Shown here: positions 34,080-45,639 of the stretch, one piece after another | Position numbering within the stretch: position 1 is the first letter of the stretch | Layout: every line of letters starts with the position of its first letter | Assembly (NCBI GenBank): GCA_029204225.1 | Contig: CM055100.1 | Location: 57,424,345-57,488,344, forward strand | Source of the DNA: Diphasiastrum complanatum | Taxonomy: Eukaryota > Streptophyta > Lycopodiopsida > Lycopodiales > Lycopodiaceae | Direction: 5' to 3' | Length of the DNA: 64,000 nt | Notes under the pieces: model-generated | Databases searched by the model: none | What the model saw: only the letters and a program-made list of their open reading frames with translations | What the model was told of the DNA's origin: nothing | Translations under genes and position numbers: made by a program

Positions 34080-35310
34080 GTCTTTGTCTCAAATTGACAC
34101 CTGAAAATCTATCAAGAAAGCTATAGCATTTGTAATCTGCAATGTCATCAAAAATAGCATCAACAAATGGCGAAGAATGGTGATCATTTTTAGTTATAAC
34201 ATTCAATTTTTTGAAGTCTTGACAAACTCAAATCTTGCCATTTTTCTTTTTATGTACGACAATAATAGGTGACATCCATTCATTGCTCAAAATTGAATAA
34301 ATTATTCATGCTTCGAGGTACTTGTCCAATTCATCTTTTACGAGCAATGAATACTTCGGGTTCAATCTGTATTGCTTCTATCTTATAGAAATTACATTCT
34401 CCTTCAAACCAATTTGATGTTGTCCATAATCTTTAGATATACCTTTCAAATCCTCCATTGACCAAGCAAAGACATTTGATATTTGCAAAGAAGCTCAACC
34501 TATTGTTGAAGCTCTTCTTCAAATAAAAACTTTGATATTCGTATTGTTTTGTTTGGTGCAATTTCGATAGAAATTGTATCATCTAGATTTATCATTCCAG
34601 AAGTCATATTATTCAAACTATGGCCTTGAATTTTTTGCATAGAAAGCCTAGCTTGTTCGATAGATTCCGATGCTTCTGATTTGTCAATTTCATAACACTC
34701 CAAAAAAATTAATATCAATATCATTATCCTTGAAATATTAAGAGCATATGATGACTCATCAGATATAAAACTTGTAACTAAGATAAGAGTTTCTCCTTCA
34801 TACTTGTTATTGCTCCAGGTGATTGTATGCTCTTCAAGCTTTTCCTTGGAATCTAACGTGTCAGTCCAAAAGCACAATTTTTTCTTCTTCCAATGAACTA
34901 TTGCATTTGCTTGATATAACTAGGGTCTGCCAATCAGAACAAAATAACTTGCTTGTTCGACTGGGTGAATAACTATGAAGTTCAAAATAAACGATAGCTC
35001 TTGGATAAATACCATCACTTTTTTCAGCCCACCAATAAGCTTTCGCCTTATTGAATATGCTAATTTGATTTTTCTCTGTGTAGGCTTGATATTTGTTAAT
35101 CCAAGTGCATGAATAGTCTCTTCTGTCGTGATGTTGACATAAAAAAATCTCTGGTAGTTTAACTTTTCATTTCCATTTTTTTTGAGAAAGACTTTTTAAT
35201 TGCTTCCAATAATAATTGTTGTTGGACAATAATTGTTCGAAAATGATATTAGCCATTAAAAATCCTATATCAGAAACAATGTCATAGTCAATTTTTTTAT
35301 TTTTTAGTGG
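34080..35310 (-). pseudogene. Ty3/gypsy protease and RT fragment
   Basis: Minus strand. The region around 34880-35130 reads TEETIHALGLTNIKPT, KIKLAYSIRRKLIGGLK and YFVLIGRP, an aspartic-protease region lacking a clear DTGA site. The open part 34500-34877 follows. Then come a VFAWSMEDLKGISKDYGQHQI linker and the RT start (RLNPKYS...VKDELDKYLEA; EWMSPIIVVVHKKKNGKI; VCQDFKKLN; FLDRFSG, near 34090). Stops interrupt it, and the YxDD palm and later domains are absent. The motif style (QHQI, NPKYSLLVKDEL) points to the non-chromodomain Tat/Athila-like side of Ty3/gypsy. Confidence 0.82.
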
Positions 35311-35313
35311 TAT

Positions 35314-35800
35314 ATCCTATTGTGGGTATTTCCTGTACATAAATAAACAAGTAGGACCCACCACTTAAAATACTATTGGCCAAGCCTTACCTAGTGGGGC
35401 CCGCCACAGTACATTGTACAGTTAGAATAATAAGTGCGAGGGCACTAGCATCCTGTGTGTATAAGCCCACCAACCCAATGAGCATGCAAAATGGTTAGGT
35501 AGAACTTGAATAAAAGACTTGGGGCCTAAATAGATTAAAATAATAAAAACTCCAAAGTCAAGTTACATGGTTCTAAGTTGAGGGAATCTCACATGAATCA
35601 TGTGAGTTTGGTCCTCTTCTTATTGAACCATTAGATTGCAATAAGTTTAGCTTGAATGGCTAGGATTAGAATTCTAGCCAATTAGAAAGGGCTAATGAGA
35701 GCCAAGATGGCCTCCCCTCTCAACTATATAAGGAGGATTTCTACCGATCAATATCAATTAGCAAACTATCAGACAAGTAATTGATTTCAAATTTTTACCA
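35314..35800 (+). repeat. Solo or orphan LTR of a Tat-like gypsy family
   Basis: Begins TATTGTGGGTATTTCC and shares GCGAGGGCA...CATCCTG(T/C)G(T/C)GTATAAGC and CCCAATGAGCA(T/C)GCAA with the LTR at 52927. TATA box AACTATATAAGGAGG near 35722. It lies in the opposite orientation to the pol fragment on its left, so the two are separate insertions. Confidence 0.7.
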
Positions 35801-37230
35801 ATCACGGTATGTCATGATGATTGAAGACTGGCAAGAATTCGGGTTTATACAAAAAGTGCGAGAATACCTGGGTCGACTACAACTTGGAAACAAATTATGT
35901 TTCCAAATCTTTGAAGCCCTGGGAAAACAAATGAGCACAAGGAGCAGACAATGAGACGACAAGGAGAGCAGGACACACAAGAGATTCTTAAACAGACTAG
36001 AATGTAAAAGGCCGTTGAGAGATCTCAATTTTTGCGAAACAGTTTTGCAAAAATAAACACTTGGTTTTACGCAAGCGAACGAGAATCTACGCTTTTCCAA
36101 GTGCCAATGCGGAAGTGAAAGCAATATCATTTGACATGTCTGCAACAGATTAGGGGAGGATGATGTTGGTTGATTCTGACAAATCCCCAAGATACTGGGC
36201 CAAAGCTATTTCAAGAGCACCTCTCACCTTAGACCAAGGAGGTCTCTGAGGAAGAAGAGAAGGATGAGAATTAGAGCCGAGCAATGCTAGCTAGAATGAC
36301 AGTTAGAAATCATGTGAGCCTCATGGTAAATCCCATATAATGGAATGACCATGTAGGAGCTAGTATTTGTAGGCATTTGTAATAAATGCAAGTAGACCCC
36401 TCTTAAAAAAACTAGAGTGAGCCACCTTTTGATGGTGATCTCTAGTGGAGAAGCTAATTTCACATGTAATGTGTAAAATTGTGGAATTACCACTTGGGTC
36501 CCAAGCCCCACATAGGCAGCCCTCTTGCTTATTTAAGAGGTCTCTTGAGCTCCTTGATCATATTGGTTTCTTTGTGATGCTTTTTATGTCTTGCACTTCC
36601 ATTCTCCATGTGTGGATGTGGATTAGATTAGTTTCTTGATTTCTTCTTTATGCATTGTGGATTAGAGTGGATTAGCTTTCTTGCTTGTGGATTAGTGTAG
36701 AATCAAGCTTGAAGTAAATTTAATAGGCTGAAATTGTGGTTTAGATCTTGCATATCCATTTACATTTCAGTTCTTGATGTTCTTGGGAAGTCCAAAAATC
36801 AAGAGATGAGTGTTTCTTGATTCTTGCACTTGTTATGCTTGCTAAATTGTTCTTGATTCTTGTCGATGTATGTAGATTAATTGCAACTGTTAGGATCTGT
36901 TTCATTTGATTTTATAGCATTTAGAAGTAGGAATTTGTGGGTATTCATCTGAGTTGCATTTTGATCGATCGATGAGCATCATGACTTGCATGTCTTCAAA
37001 CAATGTAAGTACATTTTCAAAAGTGAGAGTTATCTAAGTATCCTCTGACAAGCAAGATAAAACACCATACTACGACGCCCAATCTTGCTGCCTGGCTAAA
37101 CGTTAACCAAGACTGTGATTACCAAGAACCATCTGTAGAGTCTGGTAACAAACAATAAGAAAACCTTAACAAGAACGTGCCAAATGTAAAAGATCTGAAG
37201 AATCAACACGTTGATAGAGAATTAGTGAAC
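35801..37230. other. Intergenic DNA, no gene recognised
   Basis: Holds an unassigned 131-codon minus frame (35795-36190) with no recognisable domain. A possible LTR-type TATA box (CTTATTTAAGAGG near 36528) is followed by repeated TGTGGATTAG words (36610-36700). Confidence 0.35.
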
Positions 37231-37232
37231 AT

Positions 37233-37420
37233 TGGATCTAGGTCATCAGATGCATCGTCAGATCTAGGACTTCAAATCTAGGTCGTCGGATCTAGTTTGT
37301 CGGATGCACCGTCAGATTTAGGTCATCAGATCTAGGATGTCGAATCTAGGTCGTAGGATCTAGGTCATTGAATGCACCATCGGATCTAGATCATCAAATC
37401 CACCATCGAATCTAGCTCAA
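37233..37420 (+). repeat. Minisatellite, GATCTAGGTC(A/G)TC units of 12-14 bp
   Basis: About 14 imperfect units of two alternating kinds, GATCTAGGTCATCA/G (14 bp) and GATGCACCGTCA (12 bp), giving a higher-order pattern. Unit boundaries are clear by eye. Confidence 0.85.
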
Positions 37421-38253
37421 ATCTTCAGGGCAGCAACAAATCTGCGTCTTAGATGATTTGTAGAAAAACCTTTCTGGCTCTTTGCGATTTTAAAGAAAAT
37501 TGCTTAGACCGAATTCAACCTTTGATTTGCAAAATTTTGAGACAAGGATTGGCTAATTGGATTCAGCAAGCTAGTAGGTGACATATTACAGTGTTTTGGA
37601 AAACAATTTTTAATCAGATGTGCAGCACCTGAGTGAAAGGCTATCAGACAGCATGAAAGGATGTTTGGCACAACAAATCCTATATTTTGAAGCTTGTTCA
37701 TTGAGTGAGTGAAGTTTGTAGCAACAGAACTTCTGGTATCATGTGTCTTGATCATGGGTTCTGAGAATTGAGATCCTGAGAGGGCTCATAAACATTTATC
37801 ACTGATCGTCGATTCTAGAGGAGTGAGATTTTGGGTGGACAGGTGGATCTGTGGGTGTAGGCACATTTTTTCCTTGGTGTGTGGCTATTGAACTGAGAGC
37901 TGAAAGATAGCTTCTTCCCACCGAGTTAGTTGCATGGCTGGCTCATATCAAACAAATTATTTGCATGGCTAGTTCATGGTAAGCATAGTAATCTGGATTG
38001 TTTGCTTGCTTTTTAACCTTGGCTTGAATAACCGCATGATGTCATGTTTTTCTTCGGATCGCTAACGAATTAGGCTTAAGCTGATGCATGCCTCTCACGT
38101 TGCTTTCTTTCCATCGTGGACTGATTGGAGTTGCATGCTAACTATCATGTACTGGGTTTTTTTACACTAGCGATGGCTTAGACATTGTGGTCATTGGTTA
38201 GTCACAACTCTCGGCCACCGAACATGGTCTATGGAGGAAGGAGGATGGAGGGT

Positions 38254-38398
<145 letters not shown>

Positions 38399-38494
38399 TC
38401 TTGGTTTGAATTAGGATGGGGACTAATGTGTATGCATGGAGCAGGATGCATATTGTTAGATTTCGATGCCTAGACCAAATCCACTAAGTAATGA

Positions 38495-38765
38495 GCATCT
38501 TGAAAAATTCTGTCGAAGTCGACACCATCGACTTCAAAGTAATTGAAGTCAATGACTTCATCGACTTCTCCTTGTATATATATTCCATCATCAACTCCAT
38601 CAACTCGACATCGACTCCACCGACTTCATCAACTCGCAATCACTCACTTCATCTTATCCATCAGTTGACTTAGTCAACTTGTTCGACTTCGTTGACTTAC
38701 CCAACTTCATAGACTTTTCATCAACTACCAGCTAACTCAACTCTGTCGACTTCTTTCTCATTAGG
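38495..38765 (+). repeat. TCGACTTC / GTCAACTT-rich block in the H LTR
   Basis: More than a dozen copies of (A/T)CGACTTC, ATCAACTC and TTGACTT words in 270 bp. It also holds a TATA-like GTATATATATTCC near 38573. A related block occurs at 30450-30560. Confidence 0.55.
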
Positions 38766-39318
38766 GAAAAGTCGATCCATGAATTGTTAGACAACTTCAA
38801 GTACATCTCCGACAGTCCACCTAGCTTGTACATATATTGACAATTGAAAAGGACGGCCATCTAATGCATAACGACCATAGTAAAATAAGTAGATAGATTT
38901 TGTGCTTTTCAATGCACTGGGCACTGACATGCAATCATCAATGTATAGCGTCAACAGATCTAACATGCTCAGTAGGCTATATTCTAGTTAAGTAACTAAG
39001 TTGCTAAGTAATTGGGAGATAGATCAACGATCATCAACAGAAGCAATTTTTGGTGCTCACAGTCTCGCACTGCTTCACGCTCTTATACTTATTTTTATTC
39101 AATTAGAGTGCAAGTTTTTATTCTATTGCGCATTGCTACTGTTAATTTAACTTGATTATTGTTGGTAACTGTTGCACTTCCGATCCACGCACCATTCACC
39201 ATTCTACTTCCGCTGCTATACTACCATTATGGATCTGATATTAGAGCATATGTTCCTACGAGAGCTCCTCTAATCCGATCAATCGATCAGTTATCTGATC
39301 GTGCCAATTTTTGCGACA

Positions 39319-39330
39319 TGGTATCAGAGC
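39319..39330 (+). other. Primer binding site of copia element H
   Basis: TGGTATCAGAGC directly after an LTR end in CA. Confidence 0.9.
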
Positions 39331-39458
39331 AGGTGGTTTAGTAATTTGCATTTCCATTGCATGTTATCAATCTTGTTTCTACCAAGACATCATCTCAACA
39401 AGTGCGCAACCAACAGTATTCAGACATCAATGCTTCTACCAGTGATTTCTACACCAGA

Positions 39459-40330
39459 ATGGATCCTTTTTCTAGTTCATCTATGATTGACAAATTCGAC
39501 GGAGAAAACTACCATCTTTCGAAGTTCAAGATGAAAGTAGTTCTTCTTTCCAAAGAACTGTGGAACATTGTGAATGGCATTAAGATCAAACCAGAGGTTG
39601 ATGCAACCAGCATCACCAAATGGAGACTGAGGGATGGCAAGGCATTTGCCTTTATCACTCTCAATATCAAAGACTCTCAGAGCAACCATATACGTGCTGC
39701 TCAGACTACTACGGATGCATGGGACATCCTAGCAACTCTCTACGACATTAGAGATGTCACTTCCAAACTACATTTGAGGAAGAAATTCTTCACTCTCAAA
39801 ATGTCTGAAGCAGATAGTGTTTCAAGCCATCTCAATACTTTAAAAAACTTTATGGAGCAAATAACTACAATCAGATCAGTCATTGAAGATTTAGATGCAG
39901 TAATGACTCTATTATCGAGTCTCCTTGATGCCTATGAAACTTGGGTTATGGCTACTTCAACCCAACAACATCTCACTCTATAAAGAGTAATCTCGATGCT
40001 ACTACAAGAGGAGATCAGAAGGAATGCTTCCTCCTCCGACTCAGGATCGGATCCACAAGTTCTATACACAAAGAAAAATTTAGATCCAAAGATCTACAAA
40101 GTTAGACTACATTGACAAGAGGAGCAATATACAACAGCCTATATCAAACACACCATCAACTTCAGGATCTTCATCATTCTAGCCAATGTAGAAACTATTC
40201 TGCAAATACTGTAAGAGGACTGGCCATCTCATCAAGGACTGCAGAACTTTGAAGTACAACAAAGAGAAGAAGAAGCAGTTCCAACAACAAGCATTGCCAA
40301 TCACTCGATCCAAGAACAAGAGGAAGATGA
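39459..40330 (+). pseudogene. Copia element H gag
   Basis: Gag starts MDPFSSSSMIDKFDGENYHL and includes KMKVVLLSKELWNIV, DAWDILATLYDIRDVTSKLHLRKKFFTLKM and LSSLLDAYETWV. Stop codons interrupt it at 39981 and near 40112. The zinc knuckle CKYCKRTGHLIKDC (about 40200-40241) is intact CX2CX4HX4C and is followed by a Lys-rich tail. Confidence 0.8.
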
Positions 40331-40340
40331 AACAGCCTTC

Positions 40341-41300
40341 ATGACCAAGGTTGGAGAACAACGGGATATTGACTTCTGGTATCTGGAATCCGAAGCTCAC
40401 ATGACTCACCTTCAAGACTGGTTCCAGGACTACAAGCCATTCACCCATTCAAGAGTTGTGCAACTCGGAGACAAATCATCTCATACTATCGACGGTGAAG
40501 GAACAGTCAAAGTCAAATTATGGAAAGGTGAGATAAAGTTGTTGTCCAACATTCTTCATGCTCTTAACCTTACCAAGGATATGCTTTCGATAAGCAGAAT
40601 CACTGATTTTGGTCGGAGGGTTGAAATCGATAAAGAAGGCTATACCATACTCGACAAGTCCAGGAAAGTTTTAGTTTTCGGTAGGCGATGTGGCTATCTA
40701 TACAAGCTTAGTCACTACTGTTCGACAAATAACCAACCTCTTCCTGCATCTACTTCTGAATCGACTGATATGCTTTGGCATTTCAAATTAGGCCATTTTA
40801 ACTTCAATAGTACTCAACAAATGTCGACTCAGAATCTAGTGCAAGATCTTCCTTCTATTAGCAAACCAACTTCTCTATGTGAAAGCTGTATTATCAGTAA
40901 GCATGCTAGATTTATTTCTGATTCCAGTTCATACTTCCAAAGGTTTGCTTGATTTTGTACATAGCAACATTTGTGGCCCAATGCAGACTGCTACTCTCTA
41001 TGGTTTGAAATAGTTACCAAGAGCCTGGTTTCAAAAGATCAATGCATTTTTAATCAAGAATGGTTTTATTCCAAACTCGGTAGACCCAAATGTTTACTTC
41101 AAGTTTGTTTCTAGCTCCTTCATTATCATCACTCTTTATGTCGATGATACATTACTATTTAGTAATAATTTAAATTTACTGAAGGATATGAAATGCATGC
41201 TAGCACAAGAGTACAGAATGATTGATATGGGTCTAGCCCATTACTATCTCGAAATTCAGATCTATCGAGATCAACCCAGTAGACAGATCTTCATCAGTCA
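40341..41300 (+). pseudogene. Copia element H protease/pre-integrase joined to RT palm
   Basis: The frame 40341-40952 begins with a protease remnant whose catalytic DSGA is replaced (WYLESEAHMTH). LGDKSSHTIDGEG and the pre-integrase motif (LWHFKLGHFNF...CESCIISKHARF) follow. After ICGPMQTA the sequence jumps to RT: PRAWFQKINAFL, then the catalytic YVDD (41137-41148) and GLAHYYLEIQIYRD. About 2 kb of integrase and early RT is missing, and several stops and shifts are present. Confidence 0.8.
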
Positions 41301-42411
41301 ATCCTCATCCATTGTTTATCCAGTTATGTGAATTTTCTCGGTCTGCAGATTTACAAGTGTTTTTACACAATCTGCAGAAATTCATGGAGTTTGACAACAG
41401 TGTCGCATTTTTTTCCAATCAGGATTTGCAAGTAAATATGCAGAGTCGCATTTTTCGTATTTTTCAAAGTGCCTCAAATGTTAAGGAAATGGCTCTGGCA
41501 AAGTGTGGGGCTACCCTAAATGAGATTTAAGGACATTGTCGGGTTTTTCGCAAAAAGCCGACACTGTCGTTTTTTGGCAATACTGTCGTCTATGGCAATT
41601 TTAGTTCATTTCTGCAGAGTTACAGTTTTAGTTCATTTATGCAGACAGACTGTTTACGGCCAATTTTCACCGCTTATCAGCAATCAATTTCTGAGAAAGA
41701 ATTGGATGAATGCCAGCAGACACCAACCAACTGGCAATCGCATTTGACAACCTAATTACTTAGTATAAATCAGTTGTACATACATCTCTTTTCAAGTTCT
41801 GAAGTTTTTGATCAATAGATCAGCAAGTATTGAATAGTTAGCTCTCTCTCCCAAGCCTGCGAGCTTCAACACTCCTGAGCATTCTAGCTCACTTCTTAGA
41901 GTTGTTTAGAGGTTGCTATTGCGCCTACTGCTTATCAGCATTGCGCTTAATTCAGACTTTCATTTTAGTCGCTCAGAGATAACTTAGAGTATGCGGCTTC
42001 AATCCGCAACTTATTGTACTCATTTACTTCCGTTTCGTTTTCATACTGAATCAATACTATCTTTTATTGCATTTAGGTTCGTCTCAAAATGTATGCATTT
42101 CTGTAGTTCTTCGCAACTAATTATTTGTCTGATAATTCAATTCATTATTGTTTGGCTATGTAATCACTATAGTACTAATGATTTCAAAGTTTGTTACTAT
42201 AAGATCAAACGTGATTTCTATCACTATTGTTTTGTTTGAAATTGATAGGCGTAGTCATGCATGAAGAAAGAGAAAGATAGTCTATTCTGTTGTGCACGAT
42301 AAGTTTTTCTTTCTTGTCGTTCGGATTCTTTTTATTCAAATCTTATTCGACATACAAATTCTTTTTATTCGAATCTTATTTGACCTATCTTTCACGTACC
42401 TCTTTCCAACA

Positions 42412-42424
42412 TGGTATCAGAGCG
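42412..42424 (+). other. Primer binding site of copia element I
   Basis: TGGTATCAGAGCG after an LTR end TTTCCAACA. Confidence 0.9.
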
Positions 42425-42617
42425 TTGATTCTTCTTCAGGGCCTAATACTATTTCGATATTAGAGCGAAAGCTCTAATACTTGATATCTTTTGCAATATC
42501 AAATTGATGTCCTATTCTTCAGTTCCTTTCATCCTTTCGTTATCAGAGAATTGATTTCCAGTTGTTGGCATTACTACATCTTAGTGTCATCGATACAATT
42601 AACAGACTAAATTCCAG

Positions 42618-43320
42618 ATGGATTCTCAAAGTAAAGCTGGTCTTATTGCAAACAAACTGAATGGATCCAATTATCATTTGTGAAAATTTAAGATGAAGAC
42701 TTGCTAATCGTCAATGAGTTATGGGATGTTGTTACAGGTACAGAAGTAAAACCTGAAGACGACATAGAAGACTCAAAGTGGAAATCAAAGGATGGTAAAG
42801 CTTTCGCGCTTATTATCCTCAATATATCAGATACACAGATTGGACACATAGCTGAAGCTAAAACTTCAAAAAATGTTTGGGACATGCTGAACTCACTATA
42901 TGACATGAGGGACGTAACTACTAAGTTATATCTATGAAGGAAATTCTTCACATTCAAGATGTCTAATGGTGATTCTCTTTAGAGTCACATAAACCAGTTT
43001 AAGAATCTCTTGCAACAAATGGCCATTGTCGCATCAGTCATAGACGATCAAGACGCAATTATGACATTGCTTTCAAGCTTGCCCTCTACATATGAGAACT
43101 AGGTGATGATCATATCGACATACTCAAATTTAGCTCTTACTAGAGATATCACTATGTTGCTGCAAGAAGACAATAGAAGAAGTCAAGACACTTTGTCTAC
43201 TTCCTCCTCTTAGGCTCTATATGTCAACAAAGGCCCTAAGCGACAGAAGCAAAAAAGCTCCAAGAAGGCTACAACGAATCAGAAGCTAACTCAAAGTCAA
43301 GTACAATCATCAAATCCACA
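42618..43320 (+). pseudogene. Copia element I gag
   Basis: MDSQSKAGLIANKLNGSNYHL at the start, then a stop and a frameshift near 42700. NELWDVVTGTEVKPEDD, KNVWDMLNSLYDMRDVTTKLYL and LLSSLPSTYEN follow, with further in-frame stops near 42936, 42980, 43100 and 43212. It is closely related to the gag of element H. Confidence 0.82.
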
Positions 43321-43333
43321 GTCAAAGAGGAAG

Positions 43334-44050
43334 ATGTTTTGCAGGTATTGCAAGCGCAATAACCATGAGATCAAGGATTGCCAAATTCTCCAAGTGAAAA
43401 ATGCAGCCAAGCAACCTGATCAACAAGCAAACACAGTTAAATCATCTCCCCAGGTCAAAGTGGATGAAGGTGCATTCATGGTCAAAGACCAAAGCGCATT
43501 TTTGAATAATTCATGGTTTCTTGATTCTGGAGCAACTCAACACATGACCAATCAACGTGAGATTTTCAACTCCTACACGCCTTACAACATGAAGAAATTT
43601 GTTCATCTTGGTGACAATAGTACTCACACTATTGAAGGTGAAGGTATTATAAGATTGCAATTCGAGCATGATCAATTCAAACCACTATCAAAGGTCTTAT
43701 ATGTTCCTAAACTCTCTACAAATCTGTTATCAGTAAGTAGAATTACAGATTTAGGTCGTAAGGTGGAATTCAAATCTGATCAATGCAAAATTATTGATAG
43801 GAGTAATAAGATCCTTGCACTCGGCAAGAGGCAAGGTTACTTATATAGATTGGCACATTGTTATTATGAGTCTAGTCAAGCCTTGAAAACCTCTGTTCTA
43901 GTCAATAAAGCATTACTATGGCATCATCGCTTAGGACATTTGAATTATGCATTTGTTTTGAACATGTCCAGACAATCCATGGTTCTTAATCTCGACTATC
44001 CTTCTAGTAAGGTCGATATCCATGTCTATCATAGTTGCATCAAACCATAA
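43334..44050 (+). pseudogene. Copia element I zinc knuckle, protease and pre-integrase, open frame
   Basis: 238 codons without a stop: CRYCKRNNHEIKDC (CX2CX4HX4C), protease active site WFLDSGATQHMT (intact DSGA), LGDNSTHTIEGEG, VLYVPKLSTNLLSV, GKRQGYLYRL and the pre-integrase LLWHHRLGHLNYAF. It ends HSCIKP and a stop, where integrase should begin. The protease residues are better kept than in H, but the gag stops upstream make the element defective. Confidence 0.82.
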
Positions 44051-44538
44051 GTAGATCTTGAAGATGGACTAGTGCAACCTACTTGGCTTATGGAGTCATG
44101 TGGTGCTGGATTTTCTTCATTAATGTACTCACCTACTCATGGATTTCCAAGGTTTGATGGTTTCTTGTGGCAAGATGGAGATGGAGGCTCATTCATAGAG
44201 TTTTATGGTGGAGACATATCAAGAAAGGACAAAGTTGGAGGAGACAAGCAAGCAAATGGTCATGTTGCTGTAATTCTCCAGAGAGTTCAAAGTTTGAAAT
44301 ATGGAGGAATCATTTCATTCACATTCTATTCGGTTCTTCATGTTCTAGTTATACCTTGATGTGTAAAATTGATGTAAGAAATAGTGAAGCATTCAATTTG
44401 GACAGTATTCTCTATATCAATTATGAAAGATACTTTAGAACCTTAGAAAAGAGACCTATACTTAGGATGGAGATTATTCTAAAGTTGGATCAAAGTTATA
44501 TTGTCAAAACTATGCCAAAACTAGTTGAAGAGGCAGTG
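44051..44538 (+). other. Unassigned sequence between copia I and an LTR-like start
   Basis: Two overlapping open frames (44072-44359 and 44167-44541) without a recognised domain. The right edge GAAGAGGCAG could be a polypurine tract, because an LTR-like start follows at once. It may be the end of an element's internal region. Confidence 0.35.
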
Positions 44539-44730
44539 TGAGAGATTTCAACTAGTGTAGTCTAGTTTTATCATATTTTGGAAGTTATATTAGTTTAAAA
44601 TACATTCAATAAACACTTTTTGAAAGTGTGGGAAAGTTGGTAGTCGAGTTTGAGAGAGATTCAAATTTGAACTTTGGGTACATTGAATCTAGACCCAGAA
44701 ATAGTAGGGTTTACATAAGTTTGTCGTCGG
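44539..44730 (+). repeat. LTR fragment of the element L family
   Basis: Starts TGTGAGAGATTTCAACTAGT and matches 62827-63070 in order: TCAATAAACACTTTT(T/G)(G)GAAAGTGTGGGAAAGT, TACATTGAATCTAG, AAATAGTAGGGTTT. It lacks about 60 bp present in the other copy and loses similarity after about 44720. Confidence 0.75.
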
Positions 44731-45600
44731 GCAGGATGGGAGAATGCTATTGGTAGACAATGTCTGGCCCAAATGTGTGAATATGTCCGACGACATTGTC
44801 TCTAGTTAAATATTTAACCACATTGGTTAATATATTCGTAAATTTCAAACTACACAGGTTTACCAACAATAAGTTATCACATGCTTTGGAATCTATGACC
44901 CCATGTTGTTTCCCGATATCCTTGCATCATAGTTAGATAATAAGCATAGTTACCACATGTTGTTATTGTGGTCCAGTTGCTCGTTCACATTTAATAAATA
45001 TCATATAACTTTGAATTGATCTGGTATTTTATAGATTTGAGAATTCTTTGGAAACAATCACTATGGCTAGGAGACCAAGATCCAAAATTGAATCGGTGAT
45101 TCTTCATAATGAGAAGTTTGAAGCTGAATTTTGGAAACCAACAAGATACATAAAAAACTCATGGGTTCTACTGCATCCGTCCTCAAAAGGCATGTTTAGA
45201 CCAAGGAAGAAGGCAAAGATGACATTCAAATCTTATTGGAAAGCAAAGATGCTTGATTTTAGGACTTCTCCAGGAGGGTAATCAATCCCAGAAGTCTTGG
45301 TTCAGCATGTCTATATGCATTCAGAACTGTATCTACAATATTTCAATATTCATGATCGCCAAAAATGTAACTGTAAGTTCAAAAATTGTTGGGATCTATA
45401 TTTTAACATACATGCTTTTGAAACTTGTAGAAATCATATCAGTGATCATATATGTATTGCATTCTTGCAGATTTATATCCATCCAGCATAAGTGAATGGG
45501 AGCCAACACAATCCCTAGCAAGATCTAGATCAAAATCTAAGGCAAAGAGGCAAAGATAGATGCATAGATTGATCACCGAAGTGTTTCCCATTCATCTCTA
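44731..45600. other. No element recognised
   Basis: Contains a 77-codon frame at 45048-45281 (basic; ends FRTSPGG) and others that match no domain I know. Confidence 0.35.
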
Positions 45601-45639
45601 TGCCCCATTTACTGCTTCTAAACACCCAGTTATCTTGTC

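Larger units (their letters stand above)
38454..41310 (+). mobile_element. Copia element H, internally deleted
   Basis: 5' LTR (about 38454, TGTTAGATTTC, to 39318, ending GCGACA), primer site TGGTATCAGAGC at 39319-39330, gag from ATG 39459, zinc knuckle, pre-integrase, the first integrase residues, then an abrupt join near 41005 to the RT palm, which runs to about 41300. No 3' LTR was found. A second copia element (I) starts directly to its right and is a relative by gag and knuckle sequence. Confidence 0.8.
41327..44050 (+). mobile_element. Copia element I, 3'-truncated
   Basis: 5' LTR probably 41327-42411 (starts TGTGAATTTTC, ends CCAACA), primer site TGGTATCAGAGCG at 42412-42424, gag from ATG 42618, zinc knuckle, protease and pre-integrase to about 44050, where homology stops. 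LTR boundaries are inferred; no second LTR is available. Confidence 0.75.

Noticed and set aside
35795-36190. 131-codon minus-strand frame as a gene
   Set aside because: No domain, no splice context and biased Leu/Ser/Cys content; probably chance.
45048-45281. 77-codon basic frame as a nucleic-acid-binding protein
   Set aside because: Basic residues alone are weak evidence, and no zinc-binding or other motif is visible.
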